Below are positions 7,096 through 15,954 of a DNA stretch of 45,892 nucleotides, one piece after another (within the stretch, counting starts at the first letter, position 1; the number at the start of each line of letters is the position of its first letter). The DNA is from an uncultured Nostocoides sp. (GTDB lineage: Bacteria; Actinomycetota; Actinomycetes; Actinomycetales; Dermatophilaceae). Made by a program: the position numbers and the translations under genes. The DNA lies in assembly GCA_937907685.1 (NCBI GenBank), contig CALCXF010000103.1, positions 1-45,892 on the forward strand, given 5' to 3'. A model generated the notes under the pieces. The model was given only the letters and a program-made list of their open reading frames with translations. It had not been told where the DNA came from and made no database searches.

Positions 7096-8871
7096 TCAGG
7101 ACTCGTCGCGCCACGACCGCCACAGCGCCGCATAGGAACCGTCGTGGGCGAGGAGCTCGTCGTGAGACCCGAGCTCGCGAACGACTCCCTCCTCGACGAC
7201 GGCGACCCGGTCGGCGTCGTGGGCGGTGTGCAGCCGGTGGGCGATGGCGACGACCGTCCGCCCGTCGACGACTGCGGCGAGCGAGCGCTCGAGGTGACGA
7301 GCCGCCCGCGGGTCGAGCAGGGAGGTCGCCTCGTCGAGGACGAGGGTGTGTGGGTCGGCCAGGACGAGCCGGGCGAGGGCCACCTGCTGAGCCTGAGCGT
7401 GCGTGAGCGGGTGCCCGCCGGACCCCACGACGGTCGACAGCCCCTCCGGAAGGGCGAGCGCCCACTCGAGGGCGTCCACCGACGCGAGAGCGCCGCGCAG
7501 CTCTGTCTCCGACGCCTCGGGGCGGGGGAGTCTGAGGTTCTCGGCAAGGGTCCCGACGAAGACGTGGTGCTCCTGGGTCACGAGCGCGACCTCGCCGCGC
7601 AGCACCGGGAGCTCGAGGTCGACGAGGGGCACCCCTCCTCCGGTGACCCGTCCGGTCCGCGGCCCGTCGATGCCGGCGAGAAGCCGACCCAAGGTGGACT
7701 TGCCTGCGCCGGAAGGCCCGACGATGGCCAGCCGCTCACCGGGGACGAGGCCGAGCGAGACTCCGTGGAGGACGTCACGGCCGTCACGGTAGGAGTAGCG
7801 GACGTCGGAGACGTCCACCTCCTCGCCGTCGGGCAGGACGCCGGTGGCCACGCGGTCGGAGGGGACCTCCGCCACGCCGAGGATGCGGGCGAGCGAGGTT
7901 GCGGCGAACTGGATCTCGTCGAGCCAGGAGATGAGCTCACCCAAGGGGTCGAGCAGCTGCTGGGCGTAGAGCGTGACCGCGGTCGCGGCCGCGATGGAGA
8001 TGTGCCCGTTCCACGCGAGCCACCCGCCCCAGAGCACAGAGGTCGCGATGGGCAGGAAGAAGCCGATCTCGAGCCAGGGGAACCAGCGCAGCCGCAGGCC
8101 CATCGTGTAGTGCTCCGCGTCCCCGCACTCGTCGAGCGCTGCGCGGAACCGCCGGCCTCGCGCCCGCTGCAACCCGAGCGCGTCCATCGTCCGAGCGCCC
8201 TCGACGGTCTCGGCGGCGACGCCGTTGAGCCGCGCGTACGAGGCGTGTTCCCACAGGTACCCGTCTCCGGCGCGGCTGAGGTACCACCGCGACGACGGGA
8301 CGTGCAGGAGCGCAGCAGTGAGCAGGGCCAGCGCGGCGAGCGGTGAGGTGATCACGGCGGCGACGACCGTGGCGGCCATCGTCGTCACCGCGACGACGAT
8401 CGCCGGGATGCCGAAGCGGATGATGTACGCCAGGGAGTCGATGTCGTTCGTCGTCCGGGCGACGAGGTCACCGGTCCCGGCTCGCTCCACCACGGAGAGC
8501 GGCAGCCTCACCGACGAGCCGATGAACTCCTCGCGCAGCCGCGCGAAGATGCGCTCCGAGAGGACGAACGACGCCTTGCGCCCGACCCAGGTCAGTGCCG
8601 TCTGGGCCACGAGCGCGACGACGAGCACGCCGATGAGCACGTCGATGCGAGCCAGGCTGCGGTCGCCGGTCGTCACCTCCTCGACCACCTGACCGACGAC
8701 CCACGGGCCGAGGAGGGCGACGAGCGCCGCCAGGCCGTGCCAGGCGAGCACCCATATCAGCGCACGGCGGTGGTGGCGCAGCAGCACCCTGGTGTGCTCG
8801 AGCACCGTTCGCGATGACGCGATGGGGAGGGTCCGTGCGGCGTGGTCGGTGCGCCCGAGGAGTGGGGACAT
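7096..8871 (-). CDS. Half-ABC exporter, catalytic subunit with intact Walker motifs
   Basis: A 591-residue type-IV ABC exporter half-transporter with an N-terminal six-helix membrane domain (about 35-330) and a C-terminal nucleotide-binding domain. Walker A GPSGAGKST (385-393), Q-loop VTQ (about 433), Walker B LVLDEATS (510-517) and the H-loop AHR (544) are intact. The signature LSGGQ is replaced by LTHAQ (489-493). The start is ATG at 8871, overlapping the upstream stop (TGATG) behind GAGGAG; GTG at 8874 is one codon longer. It should pair with the product of 8871-10634 as a heterodimer, with hydrolysis at the site made from this Walker A and the partner's signature. The exported substrate is unknown. 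Confidence 0.92.
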   Translation of the reverse strand: MSPLLGRTDHAARTLPIASSRTVLEHTRVLLRHHRRALIWVLAWHGLAALVALLGPWVVGQVVEEVTTGDRSLARIDVLIGVLVVALVAQTALTWVGRKASFVLSERIFARLREEFIGSSVRLPLSVVERAGTGDLVARTTNDIDSLAYIIRFGIPAIVVAVTTMAATVVAAVITSPLAALALLTAALLHVPSSRWYLSRAGDGYLWEHASYARLNGVAAETVEGARTMDALGLQRARGRRFRAALDECGDAEHYTMGLRLRWFPWLEIGFFLPIATSVLWGGWLAWNGHISIAAATAVTLYAQQLLDPLGELISWLDEIQFAATSLARILGVAEVPSDRVATGVLPDGEEVDVSDVRYSYRDGRDVLHGVSLGLVPGERLAIVGPSGAGKSTLGRLLAGIDGPRTGRVTGGGVPLVDLELPVLRGEVALVTQEHHVFVGTLAENLRLPRPEASETELRGALASVDALEWALALPEGLSTVVGSGGHPLTHAQAQQVALARLVLADPHTLVLDEATSLLDPRAARHLERSLAAVVDGRTVVAIAHRLHTAHDADRVAVVEEGVVRELGSHDELLAHDGSYAALWRSWRDES

Positions 8872-10634
8872 CACTCCTCACCCCGAAGCACGACTCGACG
8901 GTATGCCGGCGTCGACCTCAGGAGGTCGTGGTGCCGTCCCTGGGCGGTCACCCGGCCGTGCTCGACGAGGAGCACGGTGTCGGCACGGTCCAGGAGGAGC
9001 GGGCTGGCGGTGATGAGCACCGAGGTGCGGCCGGCCCGGTGTCGGGCGAGCCGCTCGGCCACCCGCGCCTCGGTGTGGGCGTCGACGGCGCTCGTCGGCT
9101 CCACGAGCACGAGCACGTCCGGGTCGCGCAGGAGCGCTCTGGCGAGGGCCACCCGCTGGCGCTGACCACCGGACAGCGTGCGTCCGCGCTCCTCGAGCTC
9201 GCCGTCCATGCCGCCCTCGAGGGCGTCCAGCGCGTCGGTCGCACTGGCCACCTCGATGGCGGCATACCGCTCCCCGTCGCTCGACCCTCCGAGCGCCTCG
9301 CGGACAGGACCGCTGAAGAGGTGCGGATCCGACTCGGACACGACGATGCGAGCGCGGACCGCGTCGATGGGCAGGTCGTCGACGGGCACGCCACCCCAGC
9401 GGACGCCGTGTCGGCCCGGCGTGGTCCTCGCGAGGCGGTGGGCGATGACTGACGTCTCCTCCGGGCGCGCGCTCACGATCGCCGTGAGCCGCCCGGGCTC
9501 GATGACCACGCCCGAGGTCGGGTCGACGAGGGGTGCTCCGCGGGAGAGGTCGTCGAGCACCTCCTCCAGCGGCGAGCCCCCGGCGACGCGGTCGTCGAAT
9601 GCCGCTCGGGGCTGCTCGTCGGAGAGGGCGTGGTCGGGCTCGACGGAGAGGATCGTAGCGATCCGACGGGCAGCGACCCGGCTCCGCGTGAGCTTGTCGA
9701 CGAACTCCGTCGCCGTGCGCATCGGCATGGTGAGGAACGCCGTGTAGCCGTAGAAGGCCACGAGCTGTCCCGGAGTGATCTCGCCCGCGGCTGCGAGGTG
9801 TGCCCCGACGCCGGTGACGAGGACGACGAAGATGCCGGGAAGGAGCACCTCGGCGGCGTCGAGCGTCGCCTGCACCGGCGAGAGACGCACTCCCGCCTGA
9901 CGCACCCGAGCCGACTGCTCGGCATACCGGGCGAGGAACGCGTCCTCCCCGCCGATGCCGCGCAGGACGCGCAGCCCGGCGACCGTGTCCGCGCCGAGCG
10001 AGGTGAGGAGGCCGGCCTCGTGGCGCTGCGCCTGCTGGCGGCGCTGGAGGGGGCGCATGACGAGGCTGAGCGACGCGAGGAGCACGGGGCCCCCGACGAG
10101 CATGAGCACGCCGAGGAGCACCGACCCCTGCAGGAGGATGACGGAGACGACGACGAAGCTCACGATGGCGCCCGCGAGCCGGGCCGTGATGTCGAAGACG
10201 TTTCCCATCCGCCAGAAGTCGCTGGCGAAGCTCGTGACGACCTCTCCGGCCGGCATCCGACGGGTCAGGGCCGGGCCGGCGCGCCGCACCGCACGGTCGG
10301 TGACGACGGCGGAGCGGAACGAGGCGATCAGCCAGTTGCGGACCGCGAACCAGTGCCGGCCGTTGCTCGTCACCGCGCTGACCAGCCCCAGGCCCATGAT
10401 CGCGCCGGCCCACAGGACGAGGGCGCGGGCGTCCCGCGCCACGAGGCCCTCGTCGATCGCCCGCCCGACGGCCGCCGGGACGAGGGCGATGGAGAGCATC
10501 CACGGCACGCCGAAGAGGACGCCGCCGAGCAGGGTGCGCCACTGCCGCCGACCGAGCCAGAGGATCAGCCGGTCGGCGTCGTGGGGCGGGGCCGCGTCGG
10601 CGTCGAGCGCGTAGGGCCAGGTGTGGTGAGCCAT
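8871..10634 (-). CDS. Half-ABC exporter with degenerate ATPase motifs
   Basis: A 587-residue half-transporter of the same fold, with membrane helices at about 33-330. Its nucleotide-binding domain kept the LSGGQ signature (487-491) but lost the rest: the Walker A position reads VSARPEETSV (387-396) with no GxxGxGKS, the Q-loop Gln is Glu (VVSES, about 431-435), the Walker B Asp is Val (VLVLVEPTS, 507-515) and the H-loop His is Ser544 (ITAS). It cannot hydrolyse ATP by itself but supplies the signature for its partner. The ATG at 10634 follows TAGCGT (10644-10649) by 9 nt, giving an almost leaderless mRNA. It is first in a two-gene operon. Confidence 0.92.
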   Translation of the reverse strand: MAHHTWPYALDADAAPPHDADRLILWLGRRQWRTLLGGVLFGVPWMLSIALVPAAVGRAIDEGLVARDARALVLWAGAIMGLGLVSAVTSNGRHWFAVRNWLIASFRSAVVTDRAVRRAGPALTRRMPAGEVVTSFASDFWRMGNVFDITARLAGAIVSFVVVSVILLQGSVLLGVLMLVGGPVLLASLSLVMRPLQRRQQAQRHEAGLLTSLGADTVAGLRVLRGIGGEDAFLARYAEQSARVRQAGVRLSPVQATLDAAEVLLPGIFVVLVTGVGAHLAAAGEITPGQLVAFYGYTAFLTMPMRTATEFVDKLTRSRVAARRIATILSVEPDHALSDEQPRAAFDDRVAGGSPLEEVLDDLSRGAPLVDPTSGVVIEPGRLTAIVSARPEETSVIAHRLARTTPGRHGVRWGGVPVDDLPIDAVRARIVVSESDPHLFSGPVREALGGSSDGERYAAIEVASATDALDALEGGMDGELEERGRTLSGGQRQRVALARALLRDPDVLVLVEPTSAVDAHTEARVAERLARHRAGRTSVLITASPLLLDRADTVLLVEHGRVTAQGRHHDLLRSTPAYRRVVLRGEE

Positions 10635-10643
10635 GGGCGTCCA

Positions 10644-10717
10644 ACGCTATGCCGGGCGGCCGACGGCATCCACCGAGTTTCCGCCCCCATCTCCACCCTC
10701 GCGGCAGGCGCGGAAAC
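10644..10717 (-). promoter_or_regulatory. ABC exporter promoter with flanking inverted repeat
   Basis: On the minus strand TAGCGT (10644-10649) lies 9 nt upstream of the ABC start. Upstream are GTTTCCGC (10677-10684) and its inverted copy GCGGAAAC (10710-10717), 25 bp apart. The same half-site forms the palindrome at 1989-2001 ahead of the DHA2 exporter. Regulatory function is inferred. Confidence 0.35.
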
Positions 10718-10743
10718 GCTCGCTGGGACAACCTCTTCCGAGG

Positions 10744-11208
10744 TCAGGAAGGGCCGGGGGCCGAGGGCAGCTCCACGAAGGTGTCTCCGACCGCGATGTC
10801 GCCCGTCTCGAGGACGCGGAAGATCGTGCCCGCCCGGTCGTGGAGCGCCCGAGCCGCGCCCTGACCGATCTCGTCGTCGAGGATGCGGCACGGGGCCGCC
10901 CGGCGGACGACCTCGAGGAGTGCGCCACCGACCCGGACCCGGGTACCCGGCTGCGTCGGCACCGGCCCGTGGCTCAGGGTGACGTTGCGGCGGGTGCCAT
11001 GGGCGGGCACCGGGGCACCGAGCCGCGCCGCCGCCTCGTCGAGGTCGGTGGCCGACTGCACGCTGACGTGGCGGTGCCGCGTGCCGTGGTAGCGGTCGCC
11101 GACGATGCCCGTACCAGCCTCGGCGTGGACCATCACGACCGCGCGCATCGGGAGTCGCCGTGCGAGGGCTACGTGGATGGCCGTCACCACCGGCCCGTCA
11201 CCGGTCAC
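10744..11208 (-). CDS. MOSC domain-containing protein
   Basis: A 154-residue protein with MOSC (molybdenum cofactor sulfurase C-terminal) features: an early HAEAGTGIVGDRYHG motif, then RNVTLSHG, CRILDDEIG around a conserved Cys, and a C-terminal beta-rich end (GDIAVGDTFVEL). MOSC proteins handle or deliver sulfur and Moco-bound substrates. The start is GTG at 11208 because it overlaps the stop of the DUF6510 gene by four bases (GTGA). As the last gene in an operon headed by a sulfite-oxidase-like Mo protein, a role in that cofactor system is plausible. The specific reaction is unknown. Confidence 0.82.
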   Translation of the reverse strand: MTGDGPVVTAIHVALARRLPMRAVVMVHAEAGTGIVGDRYHGTRHRHVSVQSATDLDEAAARLGAPVPAHGTRRNVTLSHGPVPTQPGTRVRVGGALLEVVRRAAPCRILDDEIGQGAARALHDRAGTIFRVLETGDIAVGDTFVELPSAPGPS

Positions 11209-11483
11209 CTCGTCGGTGACGCGCGAGGCGGAGCGACGCGGAGCGCGAGAACCCCGCTGAGGGTCACGTTCAGCCGGTGGTCGATCTCGACGATGACCAC
11301 CTCGACGCCACCACACTCCGGACAGCGCAGGACCATCCCGGGGCAGCGGAGGTAGACCCTCGTCTGCGCGATGGCGTGGCTGCTGCCGCACCCTGCGCAC
11401 TCGAGGGAGCCTTCGGACAGGTCGGTGCCCAGTGCCAGGGAGAACGCACCGAGGACGGCGTTCCCGTCGACGTAGTGATTCAT
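11205..11483 (-). CDS. DUF6510 family zinc-ribbon-like protein
   Basis: A 92-residue protein starting MNHYVDGNAVLGAFSLALG, the DUF6510 N-terminus. It has two CxxC pairs, CAGC and CPEC, separated by a short strand with a further Cys (RCPGM). These could form a zinc ribbon. The ATG at 11483 follows AGGTGG. It lies between the flavin reductase (95 bp upstream) and the MOSC gene (4-bp overlap). Function is unknown; the neighbourhood suggests a partner of the Mo-enzyme/reductase pair. The gap 11484-11578 shows no clear signal besides one GATGCCG word. Confidence 0.8.
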   Translation of the reverse strand: MNHYVDGNAVLGAFSLALGTDLSEGSLECAGCGSSHAIAQTRVYLRCPGMVLRCPECGGVEVVIVEIDHRLNVTLSGVLALRVAPPRASPTR

Positions 11484-11578
11484 GGTCAGACCACCTGCCT
11501 GCTTCCTGTTCGTGTGGCTGTGGATGGGCCGGATGCCGTGAGGGTCGACATCTCGCCGCCGGCACGCCGGGTCGTGGG

Positions 11579-12382
11579 TCAGCCGAATCGCTCGGCTCGG
11601 ATGGACCGCGGGTCGAGGCCGGCGCCGGCGAGGAGGTGGATCATCGCCTCGACGAACGTCGTCGGACCGCACACGAAGACGCCCGGGTCGGCCTCGGTGC
11701 CGCCGCATGCCGTCAGCGCCTGGGTGACCGTCGTGGACGCCACCCGACCGGTCCGCAGACTGAGCGCCTGCAGCGGCGTGCCCAGCCGCTCCGCGTCGTC
11801 GGGGACGTCGGCGCGGGAGAGGTGGACCGTCGCCGACACATTCCCGGCGGCCACGCGCTCGGCGAGCTCCACGGCATACAGGAGGCGTGCCGGCTCGGTC
11901 ACCGAGGCGACGACGACGACCGGCTCGGCGGGGTCAGCTGCGCGCCACATGGCGCGCAGGGGCGCCAGCCCCGAGCCACCGCCCACGAGGAGCAGGGGCC
12001 GGCGGGCGCCGGTCCAGACGAAGTACCCACCGATCGGGCCCCGCAGCTCGACGGTCTCGCCCACGGCGATGTCACGCACGAGGTAGGGCGAGACCTCGCC
12101 GCCGGGAACCTCCTGCACCGTGAGCGCCGGTGGCTCACCCGGCCCCGAGGCCAGCGAGTAGCTGCGGGTCGCCTGGTACCCGTCCGGCGCCGTCAGCCGG
12201 ACGTCCACGTGCTGCCCCGCCACGGAGCCAGGCCAGCCCGCGACGTCGAGGACGAGGGTGTGGGCGTCGGCCGTCTCCTCGACGACGAGGTCGACGGCCG
12301 CCTTCCGCCACGCGAGGTGGACGAGCGGGGCGACTCGGAGGCCCCCGGCCCGAGTCCCCGACAGCCTCGGCCCGTCAGTCAC
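11579..12382 (-). CDS. FAD-binding ferredoxin-reductase-type oxidoreductase
   Basis: A 267-residue flavoprotein of the FNR/phthalate-dioxygenase-reductase fold without a 2Fe-2S domain. RSYSLASGPGE is the FAD-binding RxYS motif, LLLVGGGSGLAPL binds the nicotinamide nucleotide, and GVFVCGPTTFVEAM is the C-terminal CGP motif. It should transfer electrons between NAD(P)H and a partner. Its ATG overlaps the stop of the sulfite-oxidase-like gene by 8 bp, so the Mo protein is the natural partner; this resembles the MsrP/MsrQ idea of a Mo protein with a dedicated electron donor, but with a soluble flavoprotein here. That pairing is inference. Confidence 0.85.
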   Translation of the reverse strand: MTDGPRLSGTRAGGLRVAPLVHLAWRKAAVDLVVEETADAHTLVLDVAGWPGSVAGQHVDVRLTAPDGYQATRSYSLASGPGEPPALTVQEVPGGEVSPYLVRDIAVGETVELRGPIGGYFVWTGARRPLLLVGGGSGLAPLRAMWRAADPAEPVVVVASVTEPARLLYAVELAERVAAGNVSATVHLSRADVPDDAERLGTPLQALSLRTGRVASTTVTQALTACGGTEADPGVFVCGPTTFVEAMIHLLAGAGLDPRSIRAERFG

Positions 12383-12962
12383 CGTGGTAGCGCTGCTCGA
12401 GGAACGGGTCGCCGTGGTTGTGGTAGCCGGCGGCCTCCCAGAACCCCGGAGTGTCCTCCTCGACGAGGTCGATCCGACTGACCCACTTGGCGCTCTTCCA
12501 CAGGTAGAGGTGTGGCACCAGCAGCCGGGCCGGACCGCCGTGCTCCGGCTCCAGGGGCTCGCCCTCGAACTCCACAGCGATCATGGCGTCGCGCTCCACG
12601 AGGTCCTCGACCTGCAGGTTGGTCGTGTAACCGCCATAGCTGGTGACCAGGGCGTAGGGAAGGTCGTCGACCCCGACGACGTCGAACAGGGTGGAGACCC
12701 GCACCCCGCGCCATGTGGTGCCGAGCTTCGACCAGTGCGTGACGCAGTGGATGTCGGTCGTGAGGGTCTCGAGGCCGAAGGCGTGCAACCCGTCCCAGTC
12801 GAACGTGCCGGTCGACGTCCCGTCGGTGATCGTCAGCTGCCACTCGTCGGGGCTCAGCACCTCCGTCGGTCCCGCCGTGAGCACCGGGAAGTCCCTCGTG
12901 AGGTACTGCCCGGGTGGCATGCGGTCGTCGCGCTCGCGCGGCCGCCCCTGGAAACCCGCCAT
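12375..12962 (-). CDS. Sulfite oxidase-like molybdopterin-dependent oxidoreductase
   Basis: A 195-residue protein of the SUOX/YedY (MsrP) superfamily. Cys73 in TDIHCVTHWS is the expected molybdenum ligand. LVTSYGGYTTNLQVED, EHGGPARLLVP and YLWKSAKWV are typical of short actinobacterial sulfite-oxidase-like proteins. No signal peptide or Tat motif is present, so it should be cytoplasmic, unlike MsrP. The ATG at 12962 has GGAAGGAG with about 8 nt spacing; a GTG at 12980 would place that site inside the gene. It is first in the operon with the flavin reductase, DUF6510 and MOSC genes. The substrate is unknown. Confidence 0.88.
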   Translation of the reverse strand: MAGFQGRPRERDDRMPPGQYLTRDFPVLTAGPTEVLSPDEWQLTITDGTSTGTFDWDGLHAFGLETLTTDIHCVTHWSKLGTTWRGVRVSTLFDVVGVDDLPYALVTSYGGYTTNLQVEDLVERDAMIAVEFEGEPLEPEHGGPARLLVPHLYLWKSAKWVSRIDLVEEDTPGFWEAAGYHNHGDPFLEQRYHGD

Positions 12963-13049
12963 GGCGACTGCTCCTTCCACGTGCCGACAGCGCGGCGGAC
13001 GAGGGTGGCGTGCACCGCGGGCCGCGACGACGGACGACAGCCCGAGCCG

Positions 13050-13055
13050 ACCCTA
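13050..13055 (-). promoter_or_regulatory. -10 box for the Mo-enzyme operon
   Basis: TAGGGT on the minus strand in the divergent gap to SURF1. It would give a leader of about 80 nt with the strong ribosome site of the sulfite-oxidase-like gene. Confidence 0.35.
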
Positions 13056-13084
13056 GCGCCGCCAGCCGGACACGGACGGTGACG

Positions 13085-13090
13085 TAGCCT
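13085..13090 (+). promoter_or_regulatory. -10 box of leaderless SURF1 promoter
   Basis: TAGCCT ends 6 nt before the GTG at 13097. This decides between that GTG and the in-frame ATG at 13112, in favour of the GTG. Confidence 0.55.
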
Positions 13091-13096
13091 CGAGGG

Positions 13097-13861
13097 GTGC
13101 TGAGGACCGCCATGCGACCGAGGCTCCTCGGCCTGCTCGGGCTCGTCCTCGTCGTCGGTGCGGCCTTCGTCTGGCTGGGTCGCTGGCAGCTCGGTGTGGC
13201 CGAGAGCACGGCACACCGAGAGGCGGTGGAGCAGGCCCGGGCACAGTCCCCGGCCGATCTCACCTCGGTGCTCCAGCCGCACGCGCCCTTCCGTGAGGAC
13301 CTCTCGTCCCGGCCGGTGACGGCCAGCGGGCGGTATGCCGCCTCGGGCCAGCTCCTCGTGCCGGACCGGAGGCTCGACGGGACGACCGGCCTCTGGGTGC
13401 TCACGCCGTTCGTCGTCGACGGCAGCGGTGCCACCCTCCCCGTCGTCCGTGGGTTCGTCGAGGACGAGGCGGATGCCGGACCGCCGCCCGAGGGACCACT
13501 GCGGATCGAGGGTGGTGTCGCCCCGGGGGAGTCACCGGAGGAGCGGCCGGTGACGGAGGGCCAGATCGGCTCGGTCGACCTGTCGCTGCTCGTCAACACC
13601 TGGCCGGGGGAGCTGTACAACGCTTTCCTCTTCCTCGAGTCCGAGACGCCGGCCACCGGTCCGCAGCTGACCAAGGTGCCCACGCCTCTGGGGGAGACCG
13701 GTATCCGCTGGCGCAACGCGGCATACGCCCTGCAGTGGTGGATCTTCGCCGGATTCGCGCTCTGGCTATGGGTGCGCATGGTGCGCGACGAGGCCCGCCG
13801 GGAGGCCGACGCTGACCCGGCCGTGCCGGCGGGGAACAATGGGTCTCGTGACGACGCCTGA
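13097..13861 (+). CDS. SURF1 family protein (cytochrome oxidase assembly)
   Basis: A 254-residue membrane protein with two helices, at about 9-27 and 213-231, enclosing an extracytoplasmic domain, as in SURF1/Shy1. The hallmarks GRWQL just after the first helix and RNAAYALQWW entering the second are present. SURF1 helps insert heme or otherwise assemble aa3-type cytochrome c oxidase at the membrane. No oxidase gene lies in the window. The 3' end overlaps the next gene by 23 bp in another frame, so the two are probably co-transcribed. The GTG start rests on the leaderless -10 box; ATG at 13112 is the alternative. Confidence 0.9.
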   Translation: MLRTAMRPRLLGLLGLVLVVGAAFVWLGRWQLGVAESTAHREAVEQARAQSPADLTSVLQPHAPFREDLSSRPVTASGRYAASGQLLVPDRRLDGTTGLWVLTPFVVDGSGATLPVVRGFVEDEADAGPPPEGPLRIEGGVAPGESPEERPVTEGQIGSVDLSLLVNTWPGELYNAFLFLESETPATGPQLTKVPTPLGETGIRWRNAAYALQWWIFAGFALWLWVRMVRDEARREADADPAVPAGNNGSRDDA

Positions 13862-14252
13862 ACCCCGCAGCTCGACCTCTGCCGCGACGACCACCGGCGG
13901 GTCCGTCGCACGCGTCGACGACGTCGACGGCACTCGCTCCCGCCTCACCTTCTTCAAGGTCATGGCGTTCATCGTCGGCGTCGGACTGCTCGTGCTCGTC
14001 GTCGAGATGGTGCTCTCCTACGGCTTCGGCATGAAGGGTGAGGAGAACCCGCTCCACTGGTGGCCCCAGCCGCACGGCTTCATCTACCTCGTCTACCTCG
14101 TCGCGACGGCGCTGCTGGGCTTCAAGGTGGGCTGGTCGTTGACGAAGATGGTGCTCGTCATGCTGGCCGGTTGCGTGCCCTTCCTCTCGTTCTGGGTGGA
14201 GCGGAGGATCGCCCGTGAGGTCGAGGGCGGGCTGGCGGGCGCCCGCCAGTAG
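13839..14252 (+). CDS. DUF3817 membrane protein
   Basis: A 137-residue protein with a hydrophilic N-terminus and three membrane helices (about 39-58, 73-92, 98-115). Its pattern, with [19 protein letters not shown] in the middle, matches DUF3817 (YdzA-like) proteins. In many actinobacteria DUF3817 genes sit beside guaA or SURF1, as here. Function is unknown. ATG 13839 and GTG 13848 are both possible starts inside the SURF1 reading frame. The stop lies 10 bp before guaA. Confidence 0.85.
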   Translation: MGLVTTPEPRSSTSAATTTGGSVARVDDVDGTRSRLTFFKVMAFIVGVGLLVLVVEMVLSYGFGMKGEENPLHWWPQPHGFIYLVYLVATALLGFKVGWSLTKMVLVMLAGCVPFLSFWVERRIAREVEGGLAGARQ

Positions 14253-14255
14253 CCT
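14250..14255 (+). promoter_or_regulatory. -10 box of leaderless guaA promoter
   Basis: TAGCCT spans the stop codon of the DUF3817 gene and ends 7 nt before the guaA GTG. guaA may thus have its own leaderless transcript besides read-through. Confidence 0.5.
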
Positions 14256-14262
14256 TGGCCGG

Positions 14263-15918
14263 GTGAGCGACGCCCCCAGGCCGGAGTCCGGTACGCCGCA
14301 CGCGGAGGCGGACGACCACGTCGTCGTCGAGGGGGGTGAGCCGATCCGCCTTGCCGATCAGCCGGTCCTGGTCGTCGACTTCGGGGCTCAGTACGCCCAG
14401 CTCATCGCCCGTCGGGTCCGCGAGGCCAACTGCTTCAGCGAGGTCGTCCCACACTCCATGCCGGTGGCGGAGATGCTGGCCAAGGAGCCGGCCGCACTCA
14501 TCCTCTCGGGCGGGCCGTCCTCGGTGTACGAGGAGGGTGCCCCCTCCTTGGACCCGGCGCTCCTCGACGCCGGAGTACCGGTTTTCGGCATGTGTTACGG
14601 CTTCCAGGCCATGGCGCAGGCACTCGGGGGCACGGTGGAGAGGACCGGCCTCTCGGAGTTCGGCGCCACCCCGGCCGAGGTGCTCGACACGTCATCAACG
14701 CTCTTCAACGGCCAGCCGTCGGAGCAGTCGGTGTGGATGAGCCACGGTGACTCGGTGTCCGCGGCTCCGGAGGGGATGAAGGTCACCGCCACGACGTCCG
14801 GTGCCCCGGTCGCCGGTTTCGAGGATGACGGCCGCCGGCTGTACGGCGTCCAGTGGCACCCCGAGGTCCTGCACTCCACGTTCGGCCAGCAGGTGCTCGA
14901 GAACTTCCTGCTCCGCGGTGCCGGGCTGACCGGCGAGTGGACCGCGGCCAACGTCGTCGAGGACCTCGTGACGAGCATCCGGGCGCAGGTCGGCAATGCC
15001 CGCGTCATCTGCGGCCTCTCCGGCGGCGTGGACTCCTCGGTCGCCGCCGCCCTCGTGCAGAAGGCGGTCGGCGACCAGCTGACGTGCGTCTTCGTCGACC
15101 ACGGGCTGATGCGGTCAGGAGAGGCGGAGCAGGTGGAGACGGACTTCGTGGCCGCGACCGGGGTCGACCTCGTGGTCGTCGACGCCAAGAAGCGGTTCCT
15201 CGACGCGCTGGCCGGCGTCTCCGACCCGGAGGACAAGCGCAAGATCATCGGCCGCGAGTTCATCCGGGTCTTCGAGCAGGCGGCCCGGGACGTCGTGGGG
15301 TCGCACGACGTGGCCGGAGACCACCCCGTCGAGTTCCTCGTCCAGGGAACGCTCTACCCGGACGTCGTGGAGTCGGGCGGGGGCAGCGGGACGGCGAACA
15401 TCAAGTCGCACCACAACGTCGGCGGCCTGCCCGACGACCTCCAGTTCAAGCTCGTGGAGCCGTTGCGGCTCCTCTTCAAGGACGAGGTCCGCCAGGTCGG
15501 CCTCGAGCTCGGTGTCCCGGAGGGGATCGTCTGGCGCCAGCCGTTCCCCGGCCCGGGCCTCGGCATCCGGATCGTCGGCGAGGTGACCGGGGAACGGCTG
15601 GACGTGCTCCGAGCCGCGGACGCCATCGCGCGCGAGGAGCTGACCGCCGCCGGCCTCGACCGCGAGATCTGGCAGTGTCCCGTGGTGCTGCTGGCCGACG
15701 TCCGTTCCGTGGGCGTCCAGGGAGACGGCCGCACCTACGGGCACCCCGTCGTCCTGCGTCCGGTCTCGTCCGAGGACGCGATGACGGCGGACTGGGCGCG
15801 GGTCCCCTACGAGGTGCTCGCGAAGATCTCCACGCGCATCACGAACGAGGTGCGCGAGGTCAACCGGGTGGTGCTCGACGTGACGAGCAAGCCGCCCGGC
15901 ACCATCGAGTGGGAGTGA
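14263..15918 (+). CDS. guaA: GMP synthase (glutamine-hydrolysing)
   Basis: A 551-residue enzyme converting XMP, ATP and glutamine to GMP. Domains in order: a class-I glutamine amidotransferase (about 40-230) with Cys111 in GMCYGF and the His199-Glu201 pair in QWHPE; an ATP pyrophosphatase with the PP-loop SGGVDS (253-258); and the C-terminal dimerisation domain ending [15 protein letters not shown]. The N-terminus carries roughly 25 extra charged residues compared with the usual 525-aa enzyme. The GTG start agrees with the -10 box 7 nt upstream. Together with guaB3 it marks this arm as guanine nucleotide metabolism. Confidence 0.97.
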   Translation: MSDAPRPESGTPHAEADDHVVVEGGEPIRLADQPVLVVDFGAQYAQLIARRVREANCFSEVVPHSMPVAEMLAKEPAALILSGGPSSVYEEGAPSLDPALLDAGVPVFGMCYGFQAMAQALGGTVERTGLSEFGATPAEVLDTSSTLFNGQPSEQSVWMSHGDSVSAAPEGMKVTATTSGAPVAGFEDDGRRLYGVQWHPEVLHSTFGQQVLENFLLRGAGLTGEWTAANVVEDLVTSIRAQVGNARVICGLSGGVDSSVAAALVQKAVGDQLTCVFVDHGLMRSGEAEQVETDFVAATGVDLVVVDAKKRFLDALAGVSDPEDKRKIIGREFIRVFEQAARDVVGSHDVAGDHPVEFLVQGTLYPDVVESGGGSGTANIKSHHNVGGLPDDLQFKLVEPLRLLFKDEVRQVGLELGVPEGIVWRQPFPGPGLGIRIVGEVTGERLDVLRAADAIAREELTAAGLDREIWQCPVVLLADVRSVGVQGDGRTYGHPVVLRPVSSEDAMTADWARVPYEVLAKISTRITNEVREVNRVVLDVTSKPPGTIEWE

Positions 15919-15954
15919 CACCCGGATGCCGACAGGAGCCGTGAGGGGCGGGAC

